A stretch of 17,880 nucleotides of DNA, from NCBI GenBank assembly GCA_023425455.1, contig JAFACP010000090.1, forward strand, positions 1 through 17,880, written 5' to 3'. Below, in pieces: positions 8,619 through 17,395 of the stretch. This DNA comes from Pseudomonadota bacterium. GTDB lineage: Bacteria; Pseudomonadota; Gammaproteobacteria; Enterobacterales; Enterobacteriaceae. Below the pieces are notes generated by a model. The model was not told the origin of the DNA, searched no databases, and saw only the letters and a program-made list of their open reading frames with translations. Positions within the stretch are counted from its first letter, which is position 1. Every line of letters starts with the position of its first letter. Both the position numbers and the translations under genes were made by a program.

Positions 8619-10599
8619 ACCGGCTCTGCTTCCTCAGCAGATAGATAAAGTACGGTGCGCCAATGAACGTGGACAGCAATCCCGCCGGGATCTGATACGG
8701 GAACAGCACCATTCTTCCGCACCAGTCGGCAAACACCAGCATCACCCCACCCGTCAGGGCTGACATCACAATGTGCGGCATCGCCCGGCGGAAGCCGAGC
8801 ATTCGGGCGATATGCGGCGCCATCAGCCCCACAAAACTCAGCGGACCAATGGTCATTGTCGCCGTCGCCGTCAGGCAGGCCGCCAGCAGCAGCAAAGCGA
8901 GACGCGCAGGCGTGAGTGCGATCCCCACCGCGCGCGCCGTTTCACCGCCGAGCGGCAGAATGGTCATCCAGCGACGACACAGCGGAACTGTCGCCAGCAG
9001 AACGATCATCGCGGCTGCGGTATAGATCACCTGAGCCGGCGTTGCGCTGTAGGTTGAGCCGGAGATCCAGGTGAGGATCTGCGCCATACGCGGGTCGCCG
9101 CTCGCCTGCAGCATCATCAGCAGCATGGTGAATGCCGTGCTAAGCGCCATCCCGGCCAGCAACATCCGGTGCGGGGAAAAACCGCCGCGCCCGGAGGCGA
9201 TGAGAATAATCAGCAGCGTCGCCGCCGCCCCAAGGCTCCCGGCGGGCATCAGCCAGCCAAACGCATTGCCCGGCACCAGGAACAGCATCAGCACCACGCC
9301 AAACGCCGCACCGGAGCTGATCCCCAGCACTTCAGGGCTGGCCATCGGGTTGCCGGTCAGCCGCTGGATAATACAGCCCGCCACCGCCAGCATAACGCCG
9401 GCGATCAGCGCCGAGGCGATGCGCGGCCAGCGCCACTGCATCAGCTGATTAAGCAGATCCCCTGTCGCCCAGTGCCAGCCAGTGGCATCGCGTCCCAGCG
9501 AAAGTGCGGCGAGGGTGGCGATGACCAGCAGCGCCAGCCCGGCCAGGCTAAACCACAGCACCGACTGACGCTCGGCGTAAACCTTATCCCCGGCGTCCAT
9601 GGCCGGGGCGCTGATACTGCGCAGGCGCGGCAGCAACCACAGCAGCAGCGGCGCGCCAATCAAGGCGGTCACCGAGCCGGTAGAGACCTCCATCCACACC
9701 CGCGCCAGCCAGAGAATAAGCTGATCGGAAAGCCAGAGGATCAGCGCCCCAATCAGCGGCGCCAGCATCAGCCGCGCCAGCAGGCGACGCGCGCCGAGCA
9801 TTTTTGCCAGCAGCGGCGCAAACAGGCCAATAAAGCCGATAATACCGACCGCGTTCACCAGTAACGCGCTGAGAACAATCGCCAGCGCCAGAGCACCCAG
9901 CCGCGCGAGAGACAGCGCCAGCCCCAGATTACGCGCTACGCCATCATCCAGCCCCATTAAGGTCAAAGGCCGCAGAAGCAGCAGCGTCAGCAGCGCGCAG
10001 CCTGCCAGCTGCGGCCACAGACGCTGAACGATGCTCCAGTCCGTCTGGGTAAGCGTGCCGGTGCTCCAGAGGAACATGCTTTGCAGTTGATCGTGGTGGA
10101 ACAGCACCAGCAGCTGATTGATTGCCCCGCAGTAGAGGCTGACCACCAGTCCCGCCAGAATCAGGGTGACCGGCGACAGCCGCTTGCCCCAGGCCACGCC
10201 GAAGACCAGCGCCCCCACGATGCAGGCGCCGGCGAGAGCCGCAAATTGCGACGTCAGTACGCCAGGCAGGGCCCATAGCGTGGTGATGGTTATCCCGAGC
10301 TGCGCCCCGGTCGCGACGCCAAGCGTCGTCGGCTCGGCGAGCGGGTTACGCAAGACCTGCTGAAACAAGACCCCTGCCAGCCCTAACCCGGCGCCCACCA
10401 GTAAGGCGATGACCAGACGCGGCAGCAGGCTGTAGTGAAACAGCATTTGCTGAATATTATCGATATCCGGCGCGACAAAAGCCGCTCCCCACTGCCCCTG
10501 GGGGAGCGCTGTCGAAAGATTGATCCAGGTTAACGCCAGCGCCGTCAGGAACAGGGTCGCCAGCAGTAGCGTCGGGAAAGGAGCAATACGTGACCTCAT
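8617..10599 (-). CDS. fhuB: Ferric hydroxamate ABC transporter permease FhuB
   Basis: FhuB is the inner-membrane channel for ferric hydroxamates delivered by FhuD and powered by FhuC. At 660 residues it is a fused tandem of two BtuC-like permease halves of about ten membrane segments each, as in E. coli. Each half has the cytoplasmic coupling motif that docks on the ATPase: GFIGLFAPLLAKMLGARR near residues 255-272 and FVGLMAPHIARMLGFRR near 589-605. The conserved LRNPLAEP and LTGNPMASPEVLG segments mark equivalent places in the two halves. The start codon overlaps the fhuD stop by 4 bases (ATGA), and a strong GGAGG ribosome site lies inside the end of fhuD. It is the last gene of the fhu operon. 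Confidence 0.98.
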   Translation of the reverse strand: MRSRIAPFPTLLLATLFLTALALTWINLSTALPQGQWGAAFVAPDIDNIQQMLFHYSLLPRLVIALLVGAGLGLAGVLFQQVLRNPLAEPTTLGVATGAQLGITITTLWALPGVLTSQFAALAGACIVGALVFGVAWGKRLSPVTLILAGLVVSLYCGAINQLLVLFHHDQLQSMFLWSTGTLTQTDWSIVQRLWPQLAGCALLTLLLLRPLTLMGLDDGVARNLGLALSLARLGALALAIVLSALLVNAVGIIGFIGLFAPLLAKMLGARRLLARLMLAPLIGALILWLSDQLILWLARVWMEVSTGSVTALIGAPLLLWLLPRLRSISAPAMDAGDKVYAERQSVLWFSLAGLALLVIATLAALSLGRDATGWHWATGDLLNQLMQWRWPRIASALIAGVMLAVAGCIIQRLTGNPMASPEVLGISSGAAFGVVLMLFLVPGNAFGWLMPAGSLGAAATLLIILIASGRGGFSPHRMLLAGMALSTAFTMLLMMLQASGDPRMAQILTWISGSTYSATPAQVIYTAAAMIVLLATVPLCRRWMTILPLGGETARAVGIALTPARLALLLLAACLTATATMTIGPLSFVGLMAPHIARMLGFRRAMPHIVMSALTGGVMLVFADWCGRMVLFPYQIPAGLLSTFIGAPYFIYLLRKQSR

Positions 10600-11486
10600 G
10601 CCTGGCCTCCCAGCGCGTCGTCCAGCACCCGGGCAAAATGCATGGCAGAGAGCGTTGCGCCATAGAACCAGACGGCCGGCGCGCGCCGGAACCGCCGGGC
10701 ACGCACAAACGGCATCGCCTGCCAGAGCGGCGTCGCCATCAGCATCTGCATCTCTCGTTCGTTGCCGTGATCGAAACAGAGCACATCCGCGTCGTGGAAG
10801 GCCGCCAGGCGGTCAATACCGACCGTGGTGCTTCCCCAGAAGGTCATCTCCCCGTCCCAGGCATTGCGGATCCCTACGCTATCCAGCACCTCCTGGAACA
10901 GGCAGTTTTTACCAAACACCAGCATGTGTCGGGCGTCCAGAAGCGTCACCATCAGCAGCGGGCGGTCGCCACGATGCGCAAAACGCGGCTTCAGCGAATC
11001 GATAAGCGCCTCAAACGCCTGCAGATGCTTTTTCGCCTCCGCCTCACGGTTGAGGAAATGCGCCATCTCGTTGAGGGAGTTTTTTGCCACCGTTAGCGGC
11101 TTTTTACCGTCGCTAAAGGCAAAGCCACGGCCAGGCGCGATACGGGCCATCGTCTCTTCGGACGGGCCATAGCCTGCAGACCAGAACAAAAATGAGGGTT
11201 TCATCTGCGTGAGCAGCTCGAGATTTGGCTCCGTACGCAGGCCGATATCGATAACCGTATCAGGCAGTTTCGGCTCGTTGACCCACAGGTTGTAGTTCGG
11301 AATATCCGCGACGCCATAAGGCGTGACGCCCAGCGCCATCATCAGCTCAACCGGCAGCCACTCCAGCGCCACAATGCGATGGGGATCGACTGTGGCCCCC
11401 CGCGCGACAGGCATTTTAAACAACAGCGGAGAGAGCGCCATGGCGGTCAGTAAACGACGACGACTAATCAGGACCGGTTCGCGCAT
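10596..11486 (-). CDS. fhuD: Ferric hydroxamate periplasmic binding protein FhuD
   Basis: FhuD receives ferrichrome, coprogen, aerobactin and similar ferric hydroxamates in the periplasm and passes them to FhuBC. The 296-residue length equals E. coli FhuD. The N-terminus ISRRRLLTAMALSPLLF is a twin-arginine-type signal (SRRRLLT), with cleavage around residue 30. Arg84 (GLRTEPN) and Tyr106 (WSAGYGPS), the two main hydroxamate contacts in E. coli, are in place. It is a class III cluster binding protein joined by a long helix. The ATG overlaps the fhuC stop by one base (TGATG), with only a weak ribosome site, so it is probably coupled to fhuC. Its stop overlaps fhuB. Confidence 0.98.
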   Translation of the reverse strand: MREPVLISRRRLLTAMALSPLLFKMPVARGATVDPHRIVALEWLPVELMMALGVTPYGVADIPNYNLWVNEPKLPDTVIDIGLRTEPNLELLTQMKPSFLFWSAGYGPSEETMARIAPGRGFAFSDGKKPLTVAKNSLNEMAHFLNREAEAKKHLQAFEALIDSLKPRFAHRGDRPLLMVTLLDARHMLVFGKNCLFQEVLDSVGIRNAWDGEMTFWGSTTVGIDRLAAFHDADVLCFDHGNEREMQMLMATPLWQAMPFVRARRFRRAPAVWFYGATLSAMHFARVLDDALGGQA

Positions 11487-12283
11487 CAGTAGACAAAGCT
11501 CACCGGTGCAGCCCCGGCAGGATGAGGCAAAATACCCATAGGAATACCGTAGATTTTTTCCAGCGTGTCACTGCGCATCAGTTCAGACGGCGTGCCCTGG
11601 GCAATCATTTCCCCGCCGCGCAGCGCCACAAGGTAGTCACAGTAACGGGCGGCCATATTGATATCATGCAAGACCGCGATGACCGTCAGACCACGCTGCT
11701 GGCTCAGGCGATGCACCAGCGCCAGCACGTCAACCTGATGCGCGATATCCAGCGCGGAGGTGGGTTCGTCAAGCAGCAGACAGCGGCTGTCCTGCGCCAC
11801 CAGCATCGCAATCCAGGCGCGCTGACGTTCGCCGCCAGAGAGGCTGTCCACCAGACGATGCGCCAGCGGTTTTAAGCCAACCAGGCTAATGGCCTCTTCC
11901 ACTTTCTCTCTGTCAGCCGCGCCAAAACGCCCGAGCGCACCGTGCCACGGATAGCGCCCTATCGCCACCAGCTCACGCACCGTCATCCCCTCTGCCTGTG
12001 GCAACTGCTGCGGCAGATAAGCCACCTTGCGGGCAAACGCTTTACTGCTCCAGCTTTCCAGCGGCTGTCCGTCCAGCAGAATGTCGCCGTCTGACGGCAG
12101 CTGATGACGACCAAGCATCTTGAGCAGCGTCGATTTGCCGGAACCGTTATGCCCGATAAGGCCGGTGACCTTGCCTGGCGGAAAGGTGATGGAGAGGGGG
12201 TGCAGCAAGGTACGCCCGGGCACGCGAAAGGAGAGATGATTGAGGGCAAAAGTGGTGTCAGAGTGCGTTTTGTTATCCTGCAT
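11486..12283 (-). CDS. fhuC: Ferric hydroxamate ABC transporter ATPase FhuC
   Basis: FhuC is the ATPase that drives FhuB in the inner membrane. The 265 residues hold Walker A (GHNGSGKST, 44-52), a Q-loop around Gln92, the signature LSGGERQR (148-155), Walker B (CLLLDEP, Asp172/Glu173) and the switch His206 (VLHDIN), so it should be active. The start at 12283 (MQDNKTHSDTTFAL) matches the E. coli N-terminus and length. A longer in-frame start at 12388 would cover the intergenic hairpin and the end of fhuA. The ribosome site before 12283 is weak, and a terminator-like hairpin lies about 20 bases upstream, so expression below fhuA is likely (inference). Confidence 0.97.
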   Translation of the reverse strand: MQDNKTHSDTTFALNHLSFRVPGRTLLHPLSITFPPGKVTGLIGHNGSGKSTLLKMLGRHQLPSDGDILLDGQPLESWSSKAFARKVAYLPQQLPQAEGMTVRELVAIGRYPWHGALGRFGAADREKVEEAISLVGLKPLAHRLVDSLSGGERQRAWIAMLVAQDSRCLLLDEPTSALDIAHQVDVLALVHRLSQQRGLTVIAVLHDINMAARYCDYLVALRGGEMIAQGTPSELMRSDTLEKIYGIPMGILPHPAGAAPVSFVY

Positions 12284-12298
12284 GTCGGCCAACTTAGT

Positions 12299-12329
12299 AA
12301 AAAGGGCACGGAAAACCGTGCCCAAAAAA
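12299..12329 (-). terminator. Terminator-like hairpin between fhuA and fhuC
   Basis: On the minus strand a T6 run is followed by GGGCACGG (12316-12323), a TTTT loop, CCGTGCCC (12304-12311) and T5. This perfect 8-bp GC-rich stem with a U-tail lies 10 bases after the fhuA stop and inside the operon. It would end part of the transcripts after fhuA or stabilise the fhuA 3' end. Confidence 0.85.
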
Positions 12330-12333
12330 GAGA

Positions 12334-14544
12334 TTAGAAGCGGAAGGTCGCGGTGGCGACAACCTGACGTCCTGCTCCCCAGTAACATGCGTATTCACTG
12401 TAGCAGCTGGAAACGTACTCGCGATCAAAGAGGTTGTTCACGTTGACACCGACTGAAGAGCCTGGCAATCCAAAGCGTGCCAGATCGTATTTCACCGCCG
12501 CATCTGCCAGCGCATATCCAGCAACGTTAAACGACTGATAGGCTTTTGGTGAAGATGCAGAGTAATAAGAGACAGTGTTACCGATGTAACGAGTACCTGC
12601 ACCCAGGGTCAAACCACTTAACGCTGTTTCGTGGAATGTATAATCAGCCCACAGTGAGGCCATGTTACGTGGTACTTCCGCAGGACGACGACCTTCATAC
12701 CAGGTGTCATGCGTGTATTTCGCGTCAGTGAAACTGTATGATGCCGTGACATCAACATTCGCCGTGAGTGCCGCTTTCGCTTCCAGCTCAAACCCACGGG
12801 AGCGAATTTCACCACCCTGTACACTAAACCCGCTGGTCGGGTTTGCCGGATCGGCAGTCAGGTTGTTGTTTTTAGTCAACTGGTAAACGGCTGCAGTCAC
12901 AACTACCGGCAATTCTTTTGGAACGTATTTTATCCCTGCTTCATACTGTTTGCCGCGCGCCGGATCGAAGGGTTTCCCTCCCTGAGTAGTTCCCGAAACA
13001 GGCTCAAATGATTCGCTGTAACTGAAATACGGCGTAATACCGTTGTCGAACAGGTAGTTAATGCCCCCACGCCAGGTAAATGCCTGGTCGTTGATTTCAG
13101 CTGTCGTTCCGTTGGTTCGAGTCAGAGCAGAGGTTTTGGCGAAATCATAACGCCCCCCCATAGTCAGAACCCACTTATCCCATTCAGCCTGATCCTGCGC
13201 GTACAAACCTGTTTGCTCTTGACGATTCAATACCTTATACAGGTAATAAACATCAACATTAGGATTTCCATATGCAGGTTTCGTCATGCTGATTGGATTA
13301 GCAGTACCATAATCAGCATCAATGTCGTTACGCATCCGGAGATAATCAACACCTGTCAACAGAGTATGGTCAACTGCGCCTGTCGCAAATTTGGATTGCA
13401 GTTGCGTATCAACGGTGAACGAATTGAGATCTTCATCAGAACGAACATAAGCGCGACTGATCTGAGCTGGCGCAATATAACCGTTGCCGTAGACGGAACG
13501 ATAAAGAGTATTAATTTTCGTGTAACGCAGATTTTGACGCAGGGTAAAAGTATCATCAAACTCATGCGCGAAACTGTATCCCACCATCTTCTGGCGACGT
13601 GCGATTTTGTTGTCTTTCTCACCCTCGTTGAAGTCAGTCGGCAATTTATGCGCTTTACCATTGGCATCATAGTAAGGCACAACCGTCCCTTCACGTGGCA
13701 ACCAGCCGTAATAGCCCGCATCCGGATCGCTCTGGAAGTTGCTCAGGAAAGTAAAATCCGTTTTATCATCAGGACGCCAACTGAATGAAGGCGCAATCGC
13801 ATAGCGCGTGGATTTCACCATCTCCTGCTGCGCATTTTCGCTGCGTCCAAGACCGGTCAGACGGTAAGACCATATACCGTTGTCGTCTATAGCATCGCTG
13901 AAATCAAACCCGGTCTGCCAAAGGTTATCAGTGCCCATTTTAAACTGAATTTCTTTAAGTGGCTCAGTAGTTGGGCGCTTGCTTACCATGCTCACTACAC
14001 CACCTGGATGGCTTTTTCCGTACAGCACCGACGTCGGGCCACGCAACAGTTCCACACGCTCCAGGAAATACGGATCCATAGACGCTTCTGAATAGTTATC
14101 ACCCTGCAGTTTCATACCATCCAGATATTGGTTGGTATTGACGGTAGTGGATGTCGTGAAACCACGAATCGATACCACGTCATAAGTCGTTGATGCACCA
14201 CGTGTGGCAAAGACACTTGGTGTATACGCCAGTGCTTGCTTGACCGTGCCTGGCTGCTTCATGTCCATCTCTTCACGAGTGACGACAGAAATAGACTGTG
14301 GCGTTTTTTCAATTGGCGTATCAGTTTTGGTCGCCGTTGCAGTTCGTTTTGCCGCAATCGTTGCGGCCGGTCCCCAGGCGCTCTCCTGCGCAGCGGGTGC
14401 CGCCGTAACGGTAATGGTTTCTTCTTTTTTCGGGGTTTCGGCAGCATATGCAGGAGCAGACATGCCGGCAACCGCTGTGGCTACGACGACCGCGATGTGA
14501 CGCAGCGACGTTTTCATTGGCTGAGCAGTATTGGAAAGCGCCAT
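12334..14544 (-). CDS. fhuA: TonB-dependent ferrichrome outer-membrane receptor FhuA
   Basis: FhuA imports ferrichrome through the outer membrane using TonB-ExbBD energy; in E. coli it is also the receptor for phages T1, T5 and phi80 and for colicin M. The 736-residue precursor has a 34-residue signal peptide (cleavage before AETPKKEE), a TonB box ETITV (42-46), a plug with conserved ferrichrome-side residues (TRGAS, KLQG..Y), and a 22-strand barrel ending in FRF. The start at 14544 (MALSNTAQP) matches E. coli; a start at 14637 would translate the promoter and Fur box. The E. coli loop-4 disulfide pair is missing and that loop is about 18 residues shorter. The only cysteines are Cys714 and Cys720 in the last loop. 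Parts of the barrel are unusually AT-rich for this window. Confidence 0.96.
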   Translation of the reverse strand: MALSNTAQPMKTSLRHIAVVVATAVAGMSAPAYAAETPKKEETITVTAAPAAQESAWGPAATIAAKRTATATKTDTPIEKTPQSISVVTREEMDMKQPGTVKQALAYTPSVFATRGASTTYDVVSIRGFTTSTTVNTNQYLDGMKLQGDNYSEASMDPYFLERVELLRGPTSVLYGKSHPGGVVSMVSKRPTTEPLKEIQFKMGTDNLWQTGFDFSDAIDDNGIWSYRLTGLGRSENAQQEMVKSTRYAIAPSFSWRPDDKTDFTFLSNFQSDPDAGYYGWLPREGTVVPYYDANGKAHKLPTDFNEGEKDNKIARRQKMVGYSFAHEFDDTFTLRQNLRYTKINTLYRSVYGNGYIAPAQISRAYVRSDEDLNSFTVDTQLQSKFATGAVDHTLLTGVDYLRMRNDIDADYGTANPISMTKPAYGNPNVDVYYLYKVLNRQEQTGLYAQDQAEWDKWVLTMGGRYDFAKTSALTRTNGTTAEINDQAFTWRGGINYLFDNGITPYFSYSESFEPVSGTTQGGKPFDPARGKQYEAGIKYVPKELPVVVTAAVYQLTKNNNLTADPANPTSGFSVQGGEIRSRGFELEAKAALTANVDVTASYSFTDAKYTHDTWYEGRRPAEVPRNMASLWADYTFHETALSGLTLGAGTRYIGNTVSYYSASSPKAYQSFNVAGYALADAAVKYDLARFGLPGSSVGVNVNNLFDREYVSSCYSEYACYWGAGRQVVATATFRF

Positions 14545-14570
14545 GGGTATATCTCTGATGGAAGAGTGAA

Positions 14571-14598
14571 TGATAACGTAAACGAGAATTATTATTAT
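14571..14598 (-). promoter_or_regulatory. Fur box of the fhu operon
   Basis: On the minus strand the core ATAATAATTCTCGTTTACG (14577-14595) and flanking TTATCA resemble Fur boxes, with repeated NATAAT-like hexamers and the common AATAATTCTC-TTTA pattern. It lies around and just after the predicted fhuA start site, where iron-bound Fur would block transcription. This fits known iron repression of fhu genes. Confidence 0.75.
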
Positions 14599-14607
14599 GA
14601 CCGCAGA

Positions 14608-14637
14608 ATAATATGCGAAACGCTGGCGGCATAGCAA
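14608..14637 (-). promoter_or_regulatory. Probable sigma-70 promoter of fhuA
   Basis: On the minus strand TTGCTA (14632-14637) and TATTAT (14608-14613) are separated by 18 bases. The predicted start near 14601 falls right next to the Fur box and leaves a leader of about 57 nt. Confidence 0.55.
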
Positions 14638-14692
14638 GCAGTATGCGGCCCTACAACAATTAAGGGTTTAAGAAATAAACAAGAGAAAACGC

Positions 14693-14722
14693 GGGGTTAA
14701 TCAGAATTGAAACTGGGGTTAA
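14693..14722. repeat. Paired GGGGTTAA direct repeats upstream of fhuA
   Basis: GGGGTTAA occurs at 14693-14700 and 14715-14722, 22 bp apart (about two helical turns), so both copies face the same side of the DNA. They lie between the mrcB terminator and the fhuA promoter. They could be an activator site or chance. I do not recognise the motif. Confidence 0.4.
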
Positions 14723-14741
14723 GGAAATGGGTGATGCAGGT

Positions 14742-14770
14742 AAAAACGCCCCCTTCAGCAGAAGGGGGCG
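14742..14770 (-). terminator. Rho-independent terminator of mrcB
   Basis: On the minus strand the arm CGCCCCCTTC (14761-14770), loop TGCT and arm GAAGGGGGCG (14747-14756) form a perfect 10-bp stem followed by T5 (14742-14746). It starts 6 bases after the mrcB stop. Confidence 0.95.
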
Positions 14771-14776
14771 AGGAGA

Positions 14777-17302
14777 TTAATTACCGCCAAACATATCTTT
14801 GATCCAGCCGGCCACGCCGTCGCTGTCCTTCTTCTCATTCTGCTGCTGAGCCGGTTGCTGCTGCGGTTGCTGCGGCTGAGAAGACTGATCGAACGGGTTC
14901 CCGCTCGGCTGCTGCGGCAGGCTTTGCTGGCAGAGCGCATCCGGGTTTGCCGTCCAGACCGGCAGCGAACGGACGCCGCCGCCGCAGACAAAGTTACCGG
15001 CGCTATCCACGCCCATATCGACGACGTCTTCCGGCGCAACCAGATTCAGCGGAACCGGGGACTGATTCGCCAGGTAGCGCTGGTAAATCGACATCGCCCC
15101 GCTGGCGCCATACAGCTTCGTTGGCTGGTTATTGTCACGCCCGACCCAGGTGATCACCACTTCACGGCCATCAATACCCGCAAACCAGGTATCGACGTTG
15201 TTGTTGGTGGTTCCTGTTTTACCCGCGAGATGCAGGCCAGGATACTTCGCGCCCAGCTGACGCCCGGTGCCACGCTGAACAACCTGCTGCATGGTCCATA
15301 GCGTCAGATAAGCCGCCTGAGCCGGTACTGCACGTTCCGCCTGCGGGTAGCTTTGATAGAGCACCGAACCATCTTCGGCAATCACCGAACGCAGCGCTGA
15401 AAGCGGCGCACGGTTACCGCCGCTGGCGATAGTCTGGAACGCCTGCGCCACTTCGATTGGCGTCAGGTTGAGGGCTCCCAGGATCATCGCCGGCACCGGA
15501 TGCAGCTGATCTTTCGCCACGCCCAGCTTCTGCCAGGTGTCGGTGATCGCAGGCAGACCCAGCGCCATCCCCAGGTTAACGGTTGGCACGTTCATCGAAC
15601 GAGTCAGTGCGTCCACCAGCATCACCTGCCCGCTGAACTGCTTGTCGTCGTTCTGCGGCGACCAGACCTGGCCATTCGGCTGACGCAGGGCAATTGGCGC
15701 ATCGGCGATCCAGGTGTTCAGACGGTACTGGTTAGGCTGGCTCAGAGCGGTGAGATAGGTCGCCGGTTTTGCCAGCGAGCCAATTGAACGACGGGCCTGC
15801 ATGGCGCGGTTGTAGCCGGCAAACTGCGGCTCTGCGCCGCCCACCATCGCACGCACTTCACCGGTATTGCGGTCTACGACCACCATCGCGGTTTCCAGAT
15901 CGCTGAGCTTACGCTGTTTCTTCAGCGCCGGGATCCCTTCAACAGCCGCCTTTTCGGCCGCATCCTGGGCCACGGAATCAAAGGTGGTGAAAATCTTCAC
16001 GCCGGAGAGATCTTTCACCTTATCACCCAGCTTCGCCTGCAGCTCCTGACGCACCAGCTGCATAAACGCAGGCTGTGGCGAAATCACGCCACCGCGCGGC
16101 TGCACGCCAAGCGGACGCGCGCTCAGCATGTCGTACAGCTCCTGGTCGATCACCTTCTGCTGCTGCAGCAGACGCAGCACCAGGTTACGCCGTTCGAGCG
16201 CCAGTTTCGGGTTCCGCCACGGGTTGTAGATGGAAGCCCCTTTTACCATTCCGACCAGCAGCGCCTGCTGATCAAGACTCAGCTCTTCGACCGGACGACC
16301 AAAGTAGTACAGACTCGCCAGCGGGAAACCACGGATCTCGTTATCACCGCTCTGCCCGAGGTAAACCTCGTTCATATACAGCTCAAGAATCCGATCTTTG
16401 CTGTAGCGGGCATCCATCAGCACAGCCATGTACGCTTCGTTGGCTTTACGCCAGTAGGAGCGCTCGCTGGAGAGGAACAGGTTTTTCACCAGCTGCTGCG
16501 TCAGGGTACTCGCCCCCTGCACCGTGCGTCCGGCGGTGAGGTTCGCCAGCAGCGCACGACCAATCGAGTACAGGCTGATGCCGTCATGCTCATAGAAATG
16601 ACGGTCTTCGGTGGCCAGCAGCGTATCAACCAGCAGGTCCGGGAAACCGTTGCGGGCAACAAACAGGCGCTGTTCACCATTGGCTGAAGAGAGCATGGTG
16701 ATCAGACGCGGATCGAGACGGAAGAAACCGAACTGGCGGTTGTTATCCATGTTCTCGATGGTATCCAGACGATCGCCGTCAAAGCTCAGACGGGCGCGCA
16801 CCTGCCCCTCTTTACTGTCGGGGAAATCGAACGGGCGACGGATCATCTCAATGCTGTTTGCCTGCACGGTGAATTCACCCGGGCGGGTCATTTTTGACAC
16901 CTGGCGATACTGTGTCGCCAGCAGCAGTTTGACCATCTCGTTTTTGCTGATCGACATATCCGGTTCAAGGTTAACCATCCGGCCATACACCGCCGCCGGC
17001 AGCTGCCAGACCTTGCCGTCGATACGGCTGCGGATCTTCTGATCGAGATAGACGCCGTAAATCGCAATCAGCACCACAAAAACAATGAACAGCTTCAGCA
17101 GCAGCCAGAACCAGCCACGTTTGCCCCGAGGCTTACGCCCTTTGCCTTTTCCGTTACGCGGCATAGGTTCTTCATCCTCATAATCATCTTCATAGTCATC
17201 GTCGTAATCGTCATTTCGGTGACGACGACGGCTCACCTTTTCTTTCGCCGGACGCGAAGGTTTTCCCTTACGTCCAATTGGCTCGCGGTCATTCCCCGCC
17301 AT
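14777..17302 (-). CDS. mrcB: Penicillin-binding protein 1B (bifunctional peptidoglycan synthase)
   Basis: PBP1B polymerises lipid II into glycan strands and cross-links them in the periplasm, anchored in the inner membrane. The 841-residue protein has a charged cytoplasmic tail with an Asp/Tyr/Glu-rich run (31-45), one membrane helix (about 64-87), the UB2H domain that binds the activator LpoB (about 108-200), and a GT51 glycosyltransferase with Glu232 ([11 protein letters not shown]). The transpeptidase has Ser509-Leu-Ala-Lys512, Ser569-Met-Asn571 and Lys695-Thr-Gly697. The C-terminus is Gln-rich (about 791-825). The start at 17302 (MAGNDREP) matches E. coli and has GGAG about 9 bases upstream; the in-frame ATG six codons earlier would place that site inside the gene. 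Met47 corresponds to the internal start of the shorter E. coli form. Confidence 0.97.
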   Translation of the reverse strand: MAGNDREPIGRKGKPSRPAKEKVSRRRHRNDDYDDDYEDDYEDEEPMPRNGKGKGRKPRGKRGWFWLLLKLFIVFVVLIAIYGVYLDQKIRSRIDGKVWQLPAAVYGRMVNLEPDMSISKNEMVKLLLATQYRQVSKMTRPGEFTVQANSIEMIRRPFDFPDSKEGQVRARLSFDGDRLDTIENMDNNRQFGFFRLDPRLITMLSSANGEQRLFVARNGFPDLLVDTLLATEDRHFYEHDGISLYSIGRALLANLTAGRTVQGASTLTQQLVKNLFLSSERSYWRKANEAYMAVLMDARYSKDRILELYMNEVYLGQSGDNEIRGFPLASLYYFGRPVEELSLDQQALLVGMVKGASIYNPWRNPKLALERRNLVLRLLQQQKVIDQELYDMLSARPLGVQPRGGVISPQPAFMQLVRQELQAKLGDKVKDLSGVKIFTTFDSVAQDAAEKAAVEGIPALKKQRKLSDLETAMVVVDRNTGEVRAMVGGAEPQFAGYNRAMQARRSIGSLAKPATYLTALSQPNQYRLNTWIADAPIALRQPNGQVWSPQNDDKQFSGQVMLVDALTRSMNVPTVNLGMALGLPAITDTWQKLGVAKDQLHPVPAMILGALNLTPIEVAQAFQTIASGGNRAPLSALRSVIAEDGSVLYQSYPQAERAVPAQAAYLTLWTMQQVVQRGTGRQLGAKYPGLHLAGKTGTTNNNVDTWFAGIDGREVVITWVGRDNNQPTKLYGASGAMSIYQRYLANQSPVPLNLVAPEDVVDMGVDSAGNFVCGGGVRSLPVWTANPDALCQQSLPQQPSGNPFDQSSQPQQPQQQPAQQQNEKKDSDGVAGWIKDMFGGN

Positions 17303-17345
17303 GCTTTTTCTCCGCAACATTCAGGCGCAAAGGCCAGATTTTCAT

Positions 17346-17369
17346 TTCTTTCGCATCCTGCGGAAAGAA
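17346..17369. repeat. Bulged hairpin upstream of mrcB
   Basis: TTCTTTCGCA (17346-17355) and TGCGGAAAGAA (17359-17369) pair over ten bases with one bulged G and a 3-base loop. It lies about 45 bases before the mrcB start and could be in the mrcB leader. Its function is unknown. Confidence 0.45.
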
Positions 17370-17395
17370 GAAATCTCTCAAATCAGGTCATATTT

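Noticed and set aside
9169..9864. Open frame of 231 codons on the plus strand inside fhuB
   Set aside because: The product is an extreme Gln/Arg/His low-complexity sequence read against the hydrophobic, GC-rich fhuB gene. It is a shadow.
12284..12388. N-terminal extension of FhuC to a start at 12388
   Set aside because: It would translate the intergenic hairpin and the 3' end of fhuA. The start at 12283 gives the E. coli length of 265 residues.
14545..14637. N-terminal extension of FhuA to a start at 14637
   Set aside because: The added residues are encoded by the predicted promoter and Fur box, and would bury the signal peptide behind a second hydrophobic stretch. The start at 14544 fits E. 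coli.
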